Of a DNA stretch of 64,000 bases, positions 31,301 to 44,102 are shown in pieces. The stretch lies in contig OX155960.1 in NCBI GenBank assembly GCA_944548615.1, forward strand, positions 31,881,177-31,945,176, given 5' to 3'. A model generated the notes under the pieces. That model saw only the letters and a program-made list of their open reading frames with translations. It made no database searches and had not been told where the DNA came from. This DNA comes from Micropterix aruncella. Its lineage: Eukaryota; Arthropoda; Insecta; Lepidoptera; Micropterigidae. The number at the start of each line of letters is the position of its first letter. Within the stretch, counting starts at the first letter, position 1. A program made the translations under genes and the position numbers.

Positions 31301-33123
31301 AGTTGAACGATATTATCATGTTGCAAGATCGCCTTTTTGTATTTTAATTTTTATATTCATGTAAACTATATTTAAATTCTTATTCAAATAAAATTAAATC
31401 TTGCATTCTATTTTTAAATGGTTATACAAATGTCGAATCTCCGAAGTTCCTTCCATTTTCAAAAATGGGGTGGGTACAGAAAGAAGATGGTGTCGCTGTT
31501 ATTGCGTTATGCTCATGACCTGCGCTGATGGTCATTCGTCGTAGACGATTTTAAAAATGCTGCAAAACCCGAAAACTTGTCCCAAGTTTGCTTCTCGTAC
31601 TATCAAAAGATGCAACATACATTTCAGTTTTCTTGGCAAGAAAAGATCCGGTCGTCCGAGCTCAGTTAGAACTCCAACTGCCAGGCATAGCAAGAAATCC
31701 CATCCGAAAACAGAAACTTAATTTACTGCGCAGAAACATTGTTAAAAGGGTAATAAACTTACTACTGACTGACTACTCACTTACAGAAAGAATGGAGACT
31801 ATTTTCTCAACGAGCACCTTAAGACTTTAACGACTTAAAAGTGGCTGAAGACGCTTAAAACAAACACCAATATATTGATTTTTCGGACGTAAATATTATC
31901 ACCCGGTAAAACTAATGTAAAATGTCAATTTTTTCAAAATTTATAAAAGTTCCATTATCTCGAAAACTAAAGATTTTGTTACTGAGGTATGTTTTATTAT
32001 TCTTGTCGGTTAAGAGCTGACCTGTCAGCCCCCCAAGGGATATCGTTGAGTTTTGGGACGACCTGTATACCACATAAAATATGACTAAACATATTGTCTA
32101 TTACTCAAAACCGAAACTTTTCATTTTAATTAAATCATATTTAATTTAGATTAAACGGCGGGTGAAACTGCGGCGCACAGCCACTATAAAATTAAAACTC
32201 GTTACAAAGCAAATGCACTGCAACAAATGCAAATGGAAGACCCCATTAGTCAATGCCATTTTTCTGCTATATATTTTTTTTAATCACTATATCGTCAAGT
32301 ATTACGTGAAATAATTATAAACCAATTCGTCATTAAGTTACATAGCGGCGCTTTTATAATAGGATTTTTATACCGTGTATGTAAATTGTTGTTACCAATA
32401 AAGTATTATAGGCAAAAACAAAAAAATTGTTCCATTTATAGCAAATTGATAAATAGTCTCTCAAAATCTGAGCAAAATATTGCATATGGATTTCTTTGTC
32501 ACTAAACTTACAGTGTTTAACACAATTTTTATCTTAGTCGTATCAATTTCGGCTATGGCAAGACAAGTCCCTGCCGCGGTGCCACCGCGCAACAATTGCG
32601 AAAGGTCACTTTTGTTTTTGGCCTGACAGACGACGTTTGTAAGACGCACCACATGATAAATCGAGGCAATATTTTTCATGGCCTGCGGACAATGTCGAGT
32701 CGTGCCTGAACAGTAGGACGTGAGCTCGGACACTAGTAATAAGGTCAAATAGGACCTGCTGTTTTCTAAATGAGCACTTTGCCCCAGCAAAGTCGAATAC
32801 TAGTAAAAAGGCTAAAACAAAATTAACTAAGTTGCAAGGATTTTTTGCAGGAGCGGCGGTTCAAATAAACGGTCCAATAGCACGAAAGAATCGTTTCATC
32901 AATACAATGATACGAGTTCATATACAGAAATTCACAAAACTGAAAATTTGGGGAATGATTCGTAATATTAATTGCAAAGAATACATCAGAAAAAAACATT
33001 GATATCTACTTTGACAAATAGAGGATTTTCTTGTTATAATGTTTTCCATTAGAATAAAATAATAGTTCATTAGTTCGGTACACTTAAGATGTACACTTTA
33101 CCGTAGAATTACACTTTATTTAC
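31301..33123. other. AT-rich stretch, no recognised gene
   Basis: Two open frames are long enough to mention: an 80-codon plus frame at 31588-31830 and a 109-codon minus frame at 32461-32790. I recognise no family or conserved motif in either, and neither has a family-like promoter. Apart from the repeat fragment at 32155-32195, nothing else is visible. Confidence 0.4.
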
Positions 33124-33769
33124 AACTAGCTGTTGCTCGCGGCTTCGCTTAGCGTAAAGTTTCGAATCAATTTGTTAATTTGAGTAGGGTGGCGTTTATT
33201 TGTCTTTTTAGACGCTAACTTTATATATATATAGCGTATAGCTTCCCCCTCAGATGCACGCTACCTATATATATATTGTAGGCGTATGCTTCTTGTTCTT
33301 CGCCATGATAATGGATTAATTTATTTTGATATGGATTTTTATTTTATTTCTTATGTCTTCAACAAACTCTGCCTACTTATTTTTCTTATTTTTTTGAGAC
33401 ATATAAGCAGTTATTGTATCTTAAATATAAAAGTTGGATATATGCTGTCGCTGACTTTTTTATAGATCTCTTTGAGATCGATGTTTTTACATACCTATAT
33501 CAAACAGTTTCGTCAGCGCACGCCAATAAAACAATTCACCAGCTTATTTTCTCCGACTTGATTTACAAATATAATAATTTCGTATTAAAAACCAATATTT
33601 ATCAAAATAAAATATTACCTATAGCACTCATCGATAATGGAGCTTTCCATTAGTGAAAGAATTTTTAAATCAGATGGGTAGTTTCGGAGATTACCCCCTG
33701 GGTACAAACTTACAAACATACAAACTTACAAGCTTACAAACATTACTTCTTTATAATATTACTAGAGAT
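33124..33769 (+). mobile_element. Interspersed repeat, TAGCTGTTGCTCGCGGC...TTTATAATATTACTAG type
   Basis: Begins ACTAGCTGTTGCTCGCGGCT and ends CTTCTTTATAATATTACTAG. Internal words such as ATATGCTGTCGCTGACTTTT are shared with the TAGCTGACCCGTG family. It also contains a run of three ACAAACTTACA-type words before the end. Confidence 0.6.
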
Positions 33770-35116
33770 TTAATGGTCATGACCTAGATATTTTTCTCCC
33801 CCTAAATCTCTGTAAGATTATCTACTCTTTAACCAGATAAAAGCAAAGCATTGACGTCACATGTTGTAAAACCACAGGTACATAATAAACGAACTGCCCA
33901 CGGAGAATGTAATGTAACCGTCAATCGTGACCGTAATAAGGCATGCGTTTGGGCATTTACGATGCTAGATTACAAGAGTAATAAAGTCCTACAGACAACA
34001 CACCTTAGTAGTAAGTATGTATGTAAGAATAAGTACCAGGTACTGGTACTTATTCTTACCTACTGCACTTATTTGACATCTATAGTTGTGAAGTTGGGCT
34101 TTTAATAATCGGCCTTTATTTTTGCGTAAAATCGTATCTGTTTCTTTTTTCAAATCAGATGAAATCAAATACTTTTATTAATACTAAATAATTTTTATGC
34201 CTTACTGTTCTTTCCTTTATAATAATGTTTTTAATAACCTTTTATTGTGGTTGATACCCCAATAGTCAGTTAAACATTTTGTAACGAGGTAAAAGCTAAA
34301 GAGCACAATAGTCAAAGTTAATCAAAAATACAGAATAATTTATAATGCAACGGATTCGATAATGCTTTTATTACTAAACGTTATCTCTTAGGTTATTATC
34401 AACTTTAAACTATCAAATAAAACTATCAACTAGGTTAGGTCAACTATCAAATAAAACAAAAATTTTCTGGAATATTGGCTACAAAACGTTTATTGCCTGA
34501 TCACAAAAGTAATGGAGACGGTTCAATTTCACAAAAAACGCTATATCCGTTACATGGTGCTCGTACATTACGACTTTACATAGGGCAAGATACGATTAGT
34601 CGTATACGATGTTAGAACGATTTAATAAGGCAAACTTAGCACAAACCAAGGACATTCACAGCCATATCAATAAACGTAGACTATCTGTTAGTCTGCAAAG
34701 ACTATCGGTTAATTCGAGGACTATCGTTTTGTTATTAATAAACGTCGACTAGCTCTATTTCGCCTTTCTGTGTCCTTTCTCTGCGACGCCGTCAAATTTT
34801 GCTAATTTTATAAAATAAGAGTCGTTACTTATAATTACGGGCTTCTGTCACTTTTTCCACGAATATTCGCTGAGCTTACCCATACATATGTTACATTATG
34901 TTCAATGGCTGACTTAGCTTTCGTTAAATATACAGGTTAAATAAAATATAATACAGGTTCATTTGAGTTATTACATTGTATATAAGAATAATAATAAGAA
35001 TAAAAATAAATTTATATTCGTAAGTAATTTTCCAAAACATTATTCACAAAGTCTGCCTAACTAGGCCGAAGCCCGTACCAAGGTAGACTCGACTAAGTTT
35101 TATATTGTGCGCACAC
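33770..35116. other. AT-rich stretch, no gene recognised
   Basis: Nothing convincing. A local inverted word AAGAATAAGTACC/GGTACTTATTCTT occurs around 34026-34057. Confidence 0.45.
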
Positions 35117-35462
35117 ATACAGGTTGAGTATTAATATCTGTTTTAATTTGAGTCTTAAAAAGGAGATGAATCGGTGCGAGCAACTATGCAAATTGTATTA
35201 AAAAAATGGGAAAATTAAAAAATATATTTCTTTTTGGTTTTTAAATTTTGTATTTGAACATTTTAAGAGCTTGATTGTTAAATAAAAGTTTGACAAGCGT
35301 TTGAGCGCGCTGAACCATCTATCGGTAGGTAAAACATCACTAATAAACAATATTAGCTATATTTTTCTTACCGCTAGAGAGCACATCGTGCTAAGCGGTT
35401 TTATACTATTTTTCAAAAAACTAATTTTTTATTTTTTTACATTTTATTTATTATCCTGTATG
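35117..35462. mobile_element. Foldback MITE, CTAGCGGTA-core family, copy 2
   Basis: Starts ATACAGGTTGAGT and ends with an inverse CCTGTAT. The centre has CCATCTATCGGTAGGTAAAA facing TTTCTTACCGCTAGAG, the same layout as 15228-15608, but more diverged. Confidence 0.65.
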
Positions 35463-36594
35463 TATAGTGAGAGATGTCAGAAAATCTTAGTCGTGTTAAA
35501 TGTCTTGCTGTGATTTGTACCTTCATTTCTTTTTATGTTCTTTGGCTGTTTTGATACAATTAATCTTAAAATTCAATGAATTGAATGACAGATTATTAGA
35601 CTAGATTTGGACTCTGATCTTCTCATTCCCGTCTTTCTTAAAGAGGAAATTTCGTCTTTAGTTATTTTAATCTTAATAACGTCTCCGATCTTATACATAA
35701 TATCCTACAAATTTTCGCCGTGTGTCACAGGAGTACCACGTATTTCAAGTTTTCGCAATCTTTGTTGCTGATCGAATAACTCTGTTTAAGACTGCATATA
35801 ATCAATTTTTGGATCTTGGATCTTGATATGTTTTTCTTACGTTTTCCAGAGGTAAGTACTTCAATGCGGTTTTTCATGCTGTCGTGCTATTTAGAAAAAA
35901 AACTGCGTTTTCTTCTCATTCCTCTTTCTATTCTTCCAGTAATTCTATTTTTGTTTCCAGCTCCAAAAATCTCCGCTCAAAAATGGTACATAATTATAAA
36001 TTCCTTTTGAAATTCATTATATATCATATCTAACAACGCAGCAATGTTATCAATATCAAACTTTTATAAAGGCTATAAATTGCCACTAAACTAATATCGT
36101 TTTAATGCGATACTAAAAAACATACTTCGATTTCTCAAGACTAAGAGTAGAGGGAAATTAATCTAGAAATTATATAGAGTGACTTGATCAAAGAAATTAA
36201 CGACTTTGAGGAGAAACTGACCTGGAACTGACCTAAATTTGAATTTTGATCATTTGGGCTTTATGTGCCCTATATATATACTACTCTAAACCCGATTCAC
36301 CAAGAGATATATAAGGAAATATGCACCACGAACAAAATAACATAAATTGCGTTCAATTAAAATTTCCTGCGAGAAAAAATGTGTACCTATTATATGCCTA
36401 GTTAATATACGTGAATAAAAAGTGGCATTGATTATTCCGTTGCGCAATAGTTTATGCTAATTAGATTAATAATCCAATTGCAATAATGAATTACGATTAG
36501 CCAAATCCTTGTTGCTTATTTTGCATCAAGGAAATGTGTATGTAGCCATGTTTATTTTTAAAGATCAACAAATAAATATTTTAACACGGAGGCT
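35463..36594. other. AT-rich stretch, no gene recognised
   Basis: No gene, RNA or classified repeat seen. Confidence 0.45.
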
Positions 36595-37866
36595 TTAACC
36601 CTTTGATGACCATAAGCTTTGCGGTAGAGTAAGGAAATTTTTGATACATAAAACTAACTTTTGATTAGCGATGTTAATAACATGTAGGTATGTCAAGTTT
36701 TGTGGAAATTGGTTCCATAGATTTTGTATAAATTAACTAGCTGACCCGTGCCCACTTCGTTGAGCGGTAAAACTTTTTACTTCTGATGAAATTATGAGTG
36801 TGGTTCGGTTAGTACTGAGTGCTATGATTTATTTCCTGACTGCCAAAAGAAGGGTTATATTTTTACTGCATATGTATGTATGTATTTGCATGCCAATTTC
36901 ACTATATTACCGTTATTTGTGAGTGTTTTCTTGTGAGTGTCTTATTTGTGAGTGTCTTATCTCTTTAACCATTTATGCAGTAAAAGGGAAATTATATGCA
37001 GTAAAAGGGAAAAGTCTTTTGTTTTAAACACTTGAGACGATAAATTTACTTATTTTGATATGAATTCATAATTGTTGATAATATGACCAATAAACATGAC
37101 CTAACGAATGAAATTATTTTTTTAATATAAAAAACTACGTTTTGTGACTTAAATATAAAATTTAAACATATGCTGTCGCTGACTTTTTTATAGACATTAC
37201 CAAGCTCTACAACTTTTCTCTAGAACGCAATCATATATCTCTCATTCGACCGATTTTACTCCAACTTACTTTTCAAATCCAACTACCACGAAAAAGTCTT
37301 TTCATTTTTCGGATTAACATATAGCCCTATGACACTTATAAATAACGTGGCTTTCTATTGTTAAAAGAATTTTCAAAATCGGTTCAGTAGATCCAGAGAT
37401 TACTTCCTACAACCTCACAAACTTTACCTTTTTATAATATTAGTATAGATAGTATAGTTAAGACATAAGTGTCCCTGTAACTTATTTGTCCCTGTAAGTC
37501 CCTGTAAGTTTATGAGACAGTCCCTATAAGTTTATGAGTGTCCCTGTAAAAAGATGCAAACTTACAATGTTTTCCAAAATTTTATTATTTTCATATTGAC
37601 CTCCGAAATCATACCTACTAAAACATATTAAAAGAAAAAAAAACCACTTGAAAAGTCGCCATAAATATTTTATTTATTTATTTAAAATCACCAGAGTTCG
37701 TTGGTCATTCGCGACATACAAAAAAAAGGTGTATTTTTAAACAATATTTTTTTTCCCAATATTAAAATAACATTCTAATGTCTCAATTACATGGAAAAAA
37801 TATAATTTAAAAATTAATAGTATTCGATTTTGGAATTATGGGACACATATGTCCCATGGCCCTTAA
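36595..37866. mobile_element. TTAA-flanked element, copy 2, split by an insertion
   Basis: TTAA at 36595-36598 and 37863-37866. The outer parts 36599-36734 and about 37451-37862 match the uninterrupted copy at 13610-14141, and the middle (36735-37450) is a TAGCTGACCCGTG-type repeat. Confidence 0.6.
36735..37450 (+). mobile_element. Interspersed repeat, TAGCTGACCCGTGCCCAC type, copy 2 (nested)
   Basis: ACTAGCTGACCCGTGCCCAC at the left and AATATTAGTATAGATAG at the right. Close match to 27580-28276, and it additionally keeps TTCGTTGAGCGGTAAAAC after the head. Inserted inside the TTAA-flanked element. Confidence 0.7.
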
Positions 37867-38969
37867 CGGGATAAAGCAGCTGCAAGCTCATACGCAACTG
37901 GTTTGTCCACTCTTCCCCCGAAGAAATGAGAGATTATATAGGCGGAAACTAAAAATAGGTATTGTGACATTTTGTCTAGGTTCGTACACACTTGTTTTTT
38001 TATTATTTTGTTCTATAAGTCGCTATAATATCTAGAACCTTAAGACATTTTGGCACCAATAATTCAAACCTTTCTAACATTCGAAAGAAACAAAATAATA
38101 AAAAAATAAAGATCTACGTTTCTCAAGCGTTTCATGTATTTAAAAGTTTTTATTGTTTGCTACAAATATAATGGTTTTATCGAAATAACGACTATCGCTA
38201 ATCATGGAACCACTCTTCATTATTTTGATTAATTATCAACAAATGCTTGTATATTATAAACTTTTCTTTTATATAGAATAACGCACTATATGACCGTTTA
38301 ATTGGTGGAAACATATACATAAATGGTTTATGTTTGTTATATTTTGTTTTTTGTACTGTCTGTTTCCTGAATAAAATGAAATAAAATGAAATAAAACAAT
38401 ATTTTAGAATGCGTATTTTTTATGTAAACGAAGTTTTAAGTAAAATTGTTGAATATAACCACCCCCCCCCCCCACCCCCCACTGTTCCCTTCATTGGGCC
38501 CAGAAGGGCATAATAGGAAATATCTAGCAATAGTTATTTGTCGAAGATCCAAGAACAAGACGACTAATATCATAAAGGAACTAAAGAAAATTTACTTCAA
38601 AATTCAAATTGAGCCAAATCGATGACAAATATAACCAACGGTATTATATTGTTTTACATTGCGCTGCAGTACATAGGTAAGTATACCTATGTATATTAAA
38701 TTATCACATTTTGTTTCTCCATATATTTTAAATAATTGTTAATATCTTTCTCGTTAATGCACACACCATCTATTGGCAGCTTTGCGAACGGTCCGGTAAT
38801 ATTATTATAATTTGTAGCAGTCGCCAGCAGAGAACCGTGTTAGTTTCATTAAATCATACTAGATGGTATATTTTATTGTTAACTATATCGTAATCTATAG
38901 AGGTATTATATAATCAATGCTATTAGGTCCATTTAACATTTGTTCCGATTTCAGTACTCTCATTAATGA
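37867..38969. other. AT-rich stretch with a poly-C tract
   Basis: A C-rich run (CCACCCCCC type) lies at 38461-38480. No gene recognised. Confidence 0.5.
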
Positions 38970-39175
38970 CTTAGGATTTTTTACACAATGATTTTGCGTC
39001 ACTCCTAACTAGGCAGTGCCTGTTCCAAGGAAAATGAAAATTTTACATGATAATATTTAAAATGATAAAATTTAGTTTTATGAAAAACATGTTATGATAT
39101 TGTTATAGTCGTAGTAAATAAAAAAATAAAAAATAATAATCAATAAAAAATCATAATATTCATTAAATAATGAAA
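38970..39175. repeat. Dispersed repeat with TGCGTCACTCCTAACTAGGC, copy 1
   Basis: The word TGCGTCACTCCTAACTAGGC with CCAAGGAAAATG recurs at 54590-54780 in the same orientation (TGCGTCACTCCTATTTAGGC), and inverted at 46697-46735 and partly at 55247-55272. The A/T-rich body is similar in the two direct copies. Unclassified transposon. Confidence 0.6.
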
Positions 39176-39339
39176 GTATCGTGCCGCCGCCACCGGCTGC
39201 CGCGCGCGCAGGAACAGGCCCGGGCGACCTAATCGCAGACGAGCGCGTGGATTATCTACCACATCGTGCGAAGGGGTATCATCGTCGCGGCACTGCGCTA
39301 TTTCCGTGCAGGTTTAGATAAAAAAAATGTGATGCAGTG

Positions 39340-39469
39340 ACCCAAGTTAATTACGTAATCAGGACGGGTACCCCCTCCCCCCCCCCCCCCCTACGTAATC
39401 AAGCGTAAGCCTCAGCTCCAACCTCCCCCCCCTTTCCCCTCGGTGATTACGTAATATGTGGACGCCCCC
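39340..39469. mobile_element. Harbinger-like terminus, one end only
   Basis: The right end CGTAATATGTGGACGCCCCC is followed by TTA at 39470-39472, resembling the ...CGCCCCC|TTA end of the MITE at 11757-12358. C-rich runs at 39370-39430 precede it. No matching left end found, so this is a fragment. 39176-39300 just upstream is CpG-rich and unexplained. Confidence 0.45.
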
Positions 39470-39472
39470 TTA

Positions 39473-40440
39473 GTAGTTTCATACACCTGAATAGCGTACA
39501 CACGAGATTTGTGTTTTTGTCATATTGACATTTGACAATGAAATCGATGACTAAATGAACTGACTAACATGCTTTTCACCTTGCTTGATTGGAACAAGTT
39601 TAATCGCAGCTGTCGAAATTAGCTCTCAACCAATATTGTGCGGTTTATTTGTTTTTGCAATTAAAAAATAAGCGTCAAATATGCCTACCAAACGACGAGG
39701 AGGTAAAGTATTGTGAAAGAGCATTTTTTCGAGATGAAGACGGATATATACGTTAACCCCTTAACCCCACACGCTTATTATTATTATTTTTATTATTATT
39801 ATTATTATTTTTTTACTTTAATATACTTAGTGTTTAATTGTCTTTTCATTTTAATTAGCTTCTCATTTGTTAATTAATGTCTCCGAAGAAATACCACATT
39901 GTGCGTGTTGTTGATAATTTATCTTTATATACCTACTATACCTGATACCTGCGATCGCCTTTTGATGATTTTCTTAGACTTGTTTCTATTTTAATAACCT
40001 GCTGCCATAGAACACTAGCAAGGATTGTTGCTATGTAAGGCAGTTCTGGTATAAAATGGCAGTAACCCTACTAAGCGTCTCAGGATCCCGTTCTCAAATG
40101 TCAAAGTCGGCGGAGCGTAAAGTAAGTAATTGTCGACGCAGTATCGCGGCAGGCGCAACTTCGGCGGGCGGCGGCGGGTGGATAAAGTTCTGTGGACGAC
40201 CCTCGGTGCGCAAGTGGCTGCAGCGGCCTTGATGTTAAGGCCACTGCCCCCGGTAGTCCGTGGATAAGTACAGTCGCCGACGTAGTTAATGATACACTAC
40301 AGAACGTCCCAGAATGCATCCATTGCGCTTTCTGCCTCAACATGGCTAACCAAAATTTCCTGTGACAAAATTGCAGAAATAATGACGCCGACGACTTATG
40401 TTCTTAGCGGAATCCTCAGCTGCTCTACGAGATCATGTAG
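39473..40440. other. Mixed stretch, (TTA)n and a GC-rich block
   Basis: A TTA/ATT-rich microsatellite lies at 39778-39810. A GC-rich block at 40100-40270 may belong to the LINE fragment that follows, but I could not identify conserved residues. Confidence 0.4.
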
Positions 40441-40448
40441 GAAATTAG

Positions 40449-40640
40449 GTGTCGATAATTGGGATAAGTAAGACCGAAGTAATGGGCATCAGCACAAGCG
40501 GAGAGAATCTTCGGATATGTCTTGGCCGAGATGTCCTCAAGCAAGTGGAGAAGTTTAAGGACCTGGGAAGCGTGACAACATCAAAAAGCGACCTTGACGC
40601 TGAAATTAATGGCAGGATTAACCCTGGTTCAGTCGCTTTA
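40449..40640 (+). pseudogene. LINE reverse transcriptase C-terminal fragment
   Basis: The plus frame reads ISKTEVMGIS, then VLKQVEKFKDLGSVTTSKSD and LDAEINGRI, matching the post-palm region of many LINE RTs ('KTEVM.IS', 'F.YLGS..T', 'EI..RI'). Truncated at both ends. Confidence 0.7.
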
Positions 40641-40779
40641 GGCACACTTCCGTTGGATGATATAGGATAGATGTATTATTTTTATGTTTATATCATCACA
40701 ATAATATGTCATTTAAGGCTTTCTAAGGGGAATTTTACGACATGCAATTGAGAGCCATTTTATTTTAAAACAATGAGTT

Positions 40780-41660
40780 CTATCACTGTTTAGACATCAC
40801 TGAAAATAAATTTCTACAAAGCGATAAAAAATTCCTTTTTTAGCAGACACAAAATGTAACTTTTTTCAAAGTGTTACATCATTCATAGATAATCTTTGAT
40901 TCTGTGTCTTGTGAGAATAATGGTATGACATTAGCGAATTGTTAATACACAATCATATTAGGAGATAATAATAAAGAGACCCTATAATAAGATACCGAAG
41001 TCATCGGTATTATATAAGAGTCGAGGAACTAATTATAAAATTATTTTTAAAATTGGGCTCGATTGCGTTTCTTTTGAACTAAAATCGGAAATTAGTTCGT
41101 GTGAACGAGACAGAGCAGTACATCAGAGCGGAATGGGAAATGAACGATTGTCACTTTTACGGATTATAAAACTACCTACTGAAGTTAAAACAGCTAAATC
41201 GAACACCGCACGAAATTACTTCGAACTTATTCGGGCGTATATTGGTTCGACAGATAGTTCCGATGCGGGGAAATCAACGACAGTTCATTTCATATTTCGT
41301 TCCAAAGTATTGCTCTGTCTTGTTCGGTTAAACTAAGTTCTTATTTTAGTTCACAAAGAAACGGAATCGGGCCCATTGTCAATGTTGAAATGACCATGAA
41401 AGATTTTGTCAAGCGATACTTATACTGCAAAGGTATCGTTTTAATAAAAACTCGCACTTTCATAAATAAGATAAAAAGATTTGTATTTACAATTATCAGT
41501 ATGCGTTTAAATTTGTTAATATGTACCTGACTTAGGAATTTAAAATTATTAATTTGAATGTAGTTCTTAGAATACGTTTTATGAATAAAAATGTTCATCC
41601 TGTAAAAAAGATTTTTGCTGATATATAATTTAGAGAAAACAGCCCTCAATTGTTTCCACT
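40780..41660. repeat. Dispersed repeat of about 0.5 kb, copy 2, carrying a MITE
   Basis: Homologous to 6150-6670 but interrupted at 41055-41374 by a TIR element. The flanking sequence AAAATT|...|ATTGTCAATGTTGAAAT corresponds to AAAATTGTGAATGTTGAAAT in copy 1. Confidence 0.75.
41055..41374. mobile_element. 320-bp MITE with ~75-bp TIRs and ATT target duplication
   Basis: Left end GGGCTCGATTGCGTTTCTTT; the right end inverted reads GGGCCCGATTCCGTTTCTTT. The similarity continues about 75 bp through GAACTAAAAT and GACAGAGCA. Flanks are ATT at 41052-41054 and 41375-41377. Non-coding interior. The empty site is visible in the paralogous repeat at 6150-6670. Confidence 0.85.
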
Positions 41661-42021
41661 AATGGTTGCCGAAGGTCTTTATAATAATTGTATGATACAC
41701 TTGCAATTTATTATTTCTATTAGGTTACTACCTTTCTGCACATACATATATCTAATATGCAATATATTTTAATGGCCTTCAGTGTATGCCTTTCGCGAAT
41801 ATAAAAGATCTGAATTTATAACATTTCAGAGCAAAATATTTCAAATGAGACTATATGCCCTCCGAACAGTAATGTTTTTATTTACAATTCGTACAAAGTG
41901 CCGAATTTCGTTTTTATTAACAATTGGACTAGGCTGAATATACCACTACGAAGATTACAAATCTGCTACTTCGAATAGGGACGTTATTTGGCTTGCGATA
42001 TTTAGCCCCTGAACCAGAGTT

Positions 42022-42413
42022 ATTTACAGGTGAGTTTTTAATTAGTGACATGCTTGAAGTGGGTAAATCAATACGAGCAAATAAGCAACTTGAATGTTTT
42101 TTTTTGGAAAAAACAAAAAAAAAATTTTTATTGAAAATTTGAAAAATGTTATATTATGTATACAGGTGAACGCCTTGCGCCATCTAGCGGTAGCGGTTTA
42201 TTCGCGATATTTTTCGATTGCTAGATGGCACAGCGCTGTTACCGCTTGTCAGACGTATATTTGTCAGTATTTTTTTTTCAAAGTTACAAACAAAAAAAAT
42301 ATATATTTTAAAATTTTTTGTTTTTTTTCATTTTTTGTAATAAAAGTTGTTTATTTGCTCCTACTGATTCAACCACTTGACGAATGTCACTAATTTAAAG
42401 CTCACCCTGTATA
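42022..42413. mobile_element. Foldback MITE, CTAGCGGTA-core family, copy 3
   Basis: Ends TTACAGGTGAGTTTTTAATT and inverse AAAGCTCACCCTGTA. The centre has GCGCCATCTAGCGGTAGCGG facing TTGCTAGATGGCACAGCGC. Third member of the family seen at 15228 and 35117. Confidence 0.75.
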
Positions 42414-42803
42414 TAAATCTCTAGCACCGACTGTACAAAAGTGTCGTACGTTAATTCAGGCAATCCAAGTGGCAGCTACTGGATCGCAAATAAAGCAACA
42501 TATTTATTCCCCTCAGTACGAAGCGGCAACGTTACGTCTTTCTTGAACTTAAAGCGATCGTTAATATGGTACTAATTTAACAGCTTCCGATTTAAGTTTA
42601 TAGCAAGTCGTGGAAAGTTCCATTCTTTTAGGATAATTTTGTGGACTATATGAGATGTTGAAAGTACAGTGCTCGATCATTCACGCTTTTATGAACAGTC
42701 ATTGGCTTCGCATTAGTTAAAATCTATCTGACGTTATCCATTCATCGATGTCTAGGCTGACCGACTGATTTCTTCCTATAGGAATTCCCGCAAGGGCCTT
42801 ATT

Positions 42804-44102
42804 GGCCCGTATTCCATTTCACGCAGGCCTAAATCAGTCGTTTCTAAAATATTTAAAAAATAAGGACCATCCCTAATCTAGTGGTATCTCGTTTCTTAAC
42901 TTTTAATAATGAGTCTCAATTCCTAAAGTTGCTGGTTTTGTGAATGGTCGTTATAATCGTTGCTAATCGGACAGCTCCGCGTGACACTGTTCGTTCAAGA
43001 ATTCCTTCCGTTTCGGTATTTTAGTATTTTGCAGTACCACCTATGTTAACGTCACTCCCATGTCAGTGCTATTTTTGACCCTGACTATCCAGGGACCAAT
43101 AATATCTAGTAAATGGATAGTAATCATTCAGTTAGTACTTTATTAATTAAATATGTCAGGTTAAAAAAATCACAAAATAAATGTCTTGAAACCTTTGGAT
43201 TACTGAACTATCAGTTTGGGCCGTTCGATCTTCGATACTATTTACATTATCCCCGAATAAGCTCCATTTTAGCCCCAAACCAGAAACGAAATAGAAAACG
43301 TACCTACATAATCTGTGATTAACTTTATTTTTGGGACCTAATGGCTCGTATTCCGTTTCTCAGACACTTAATCTTAGCTGGTGCTAAAAATTAAGAACTT
43401 AAGCACCTTTGTTTTCTGTGTCATGAAAATTAGGAACCGGTCTTAAATGTGAAATTTTTCCGATTTGTCTATGGCAGTTATAAAGCGGGGGTCTAAATTT
43501 TGACAGCTCGTACACTCGCCCCCCGTCGTCGCCCTGTCACCGCCAATAACCGCCATATCGCCGCGTTTTGGTTTGTTTTCAATTCCATAGCAACCATGAC
43601 AAACAGCAACAAGGAAAATACTCCGACAAAGCGAGCCGAGTGAGCGATTTTCAGGGCAAAATATAGATATGAATTAAAGATTACTTACGATTATCTGCGC
43701 TTATCATCCCTTCTTCGATTTAGGAGCCAATGGATAACAAACATTTTTGAAATCGCGACGAAAAGTCTTCGAAATCAGGAGCAAAGCAAGAGTTTGACGG
43801 CTGTCAGACGTAGACTACTCCATTTTAGACCGTCCTTAGGTAAGACGCGAACAAGACCCATCCGCCATGACACATAGAAACGGAATACGGAAAATGGTCT
43901 AGACGGTGCTTAACGTCAACTTAAGCGCCTGATAAGGTCTACATAAGCACGCTCCACTTAGGACCCATGAAATGGAATACCAAAACGTCAGTTCAAATTA
44001 GCGCGCTTAGCGCTGTTTTAGCGCGTTTTTAGAGCCCACGTAAGGCACCTGCGAGAAACGGAATACAAGCTACGGACACTTGCGAGAATCGGAATACGGG
44101 CC
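42804..44102. mobile_element. TIR element with repeated CGGAATAC words
   Basis: Left end GGCCCGTATTCCATTTCACG and right end, inverted, GGCCCGTATTCCGATTCTCG. The word CGGAATAC or its inverse GTATTCCG/A recurs at about 42809, 43351, 43880, 44067 and 44090, and a GGAATACC variant near 43975. No transposase recognised in 1.3 kb. The ends resemble those of the MITE at 41055-41374. Confidence 0.6.

Noticed and set aside
32461..32790. 109-codon minus frame that might be a receptor fragment
   Set aside because: No conserved motif or membrane topology I can defend; left as unassigned.
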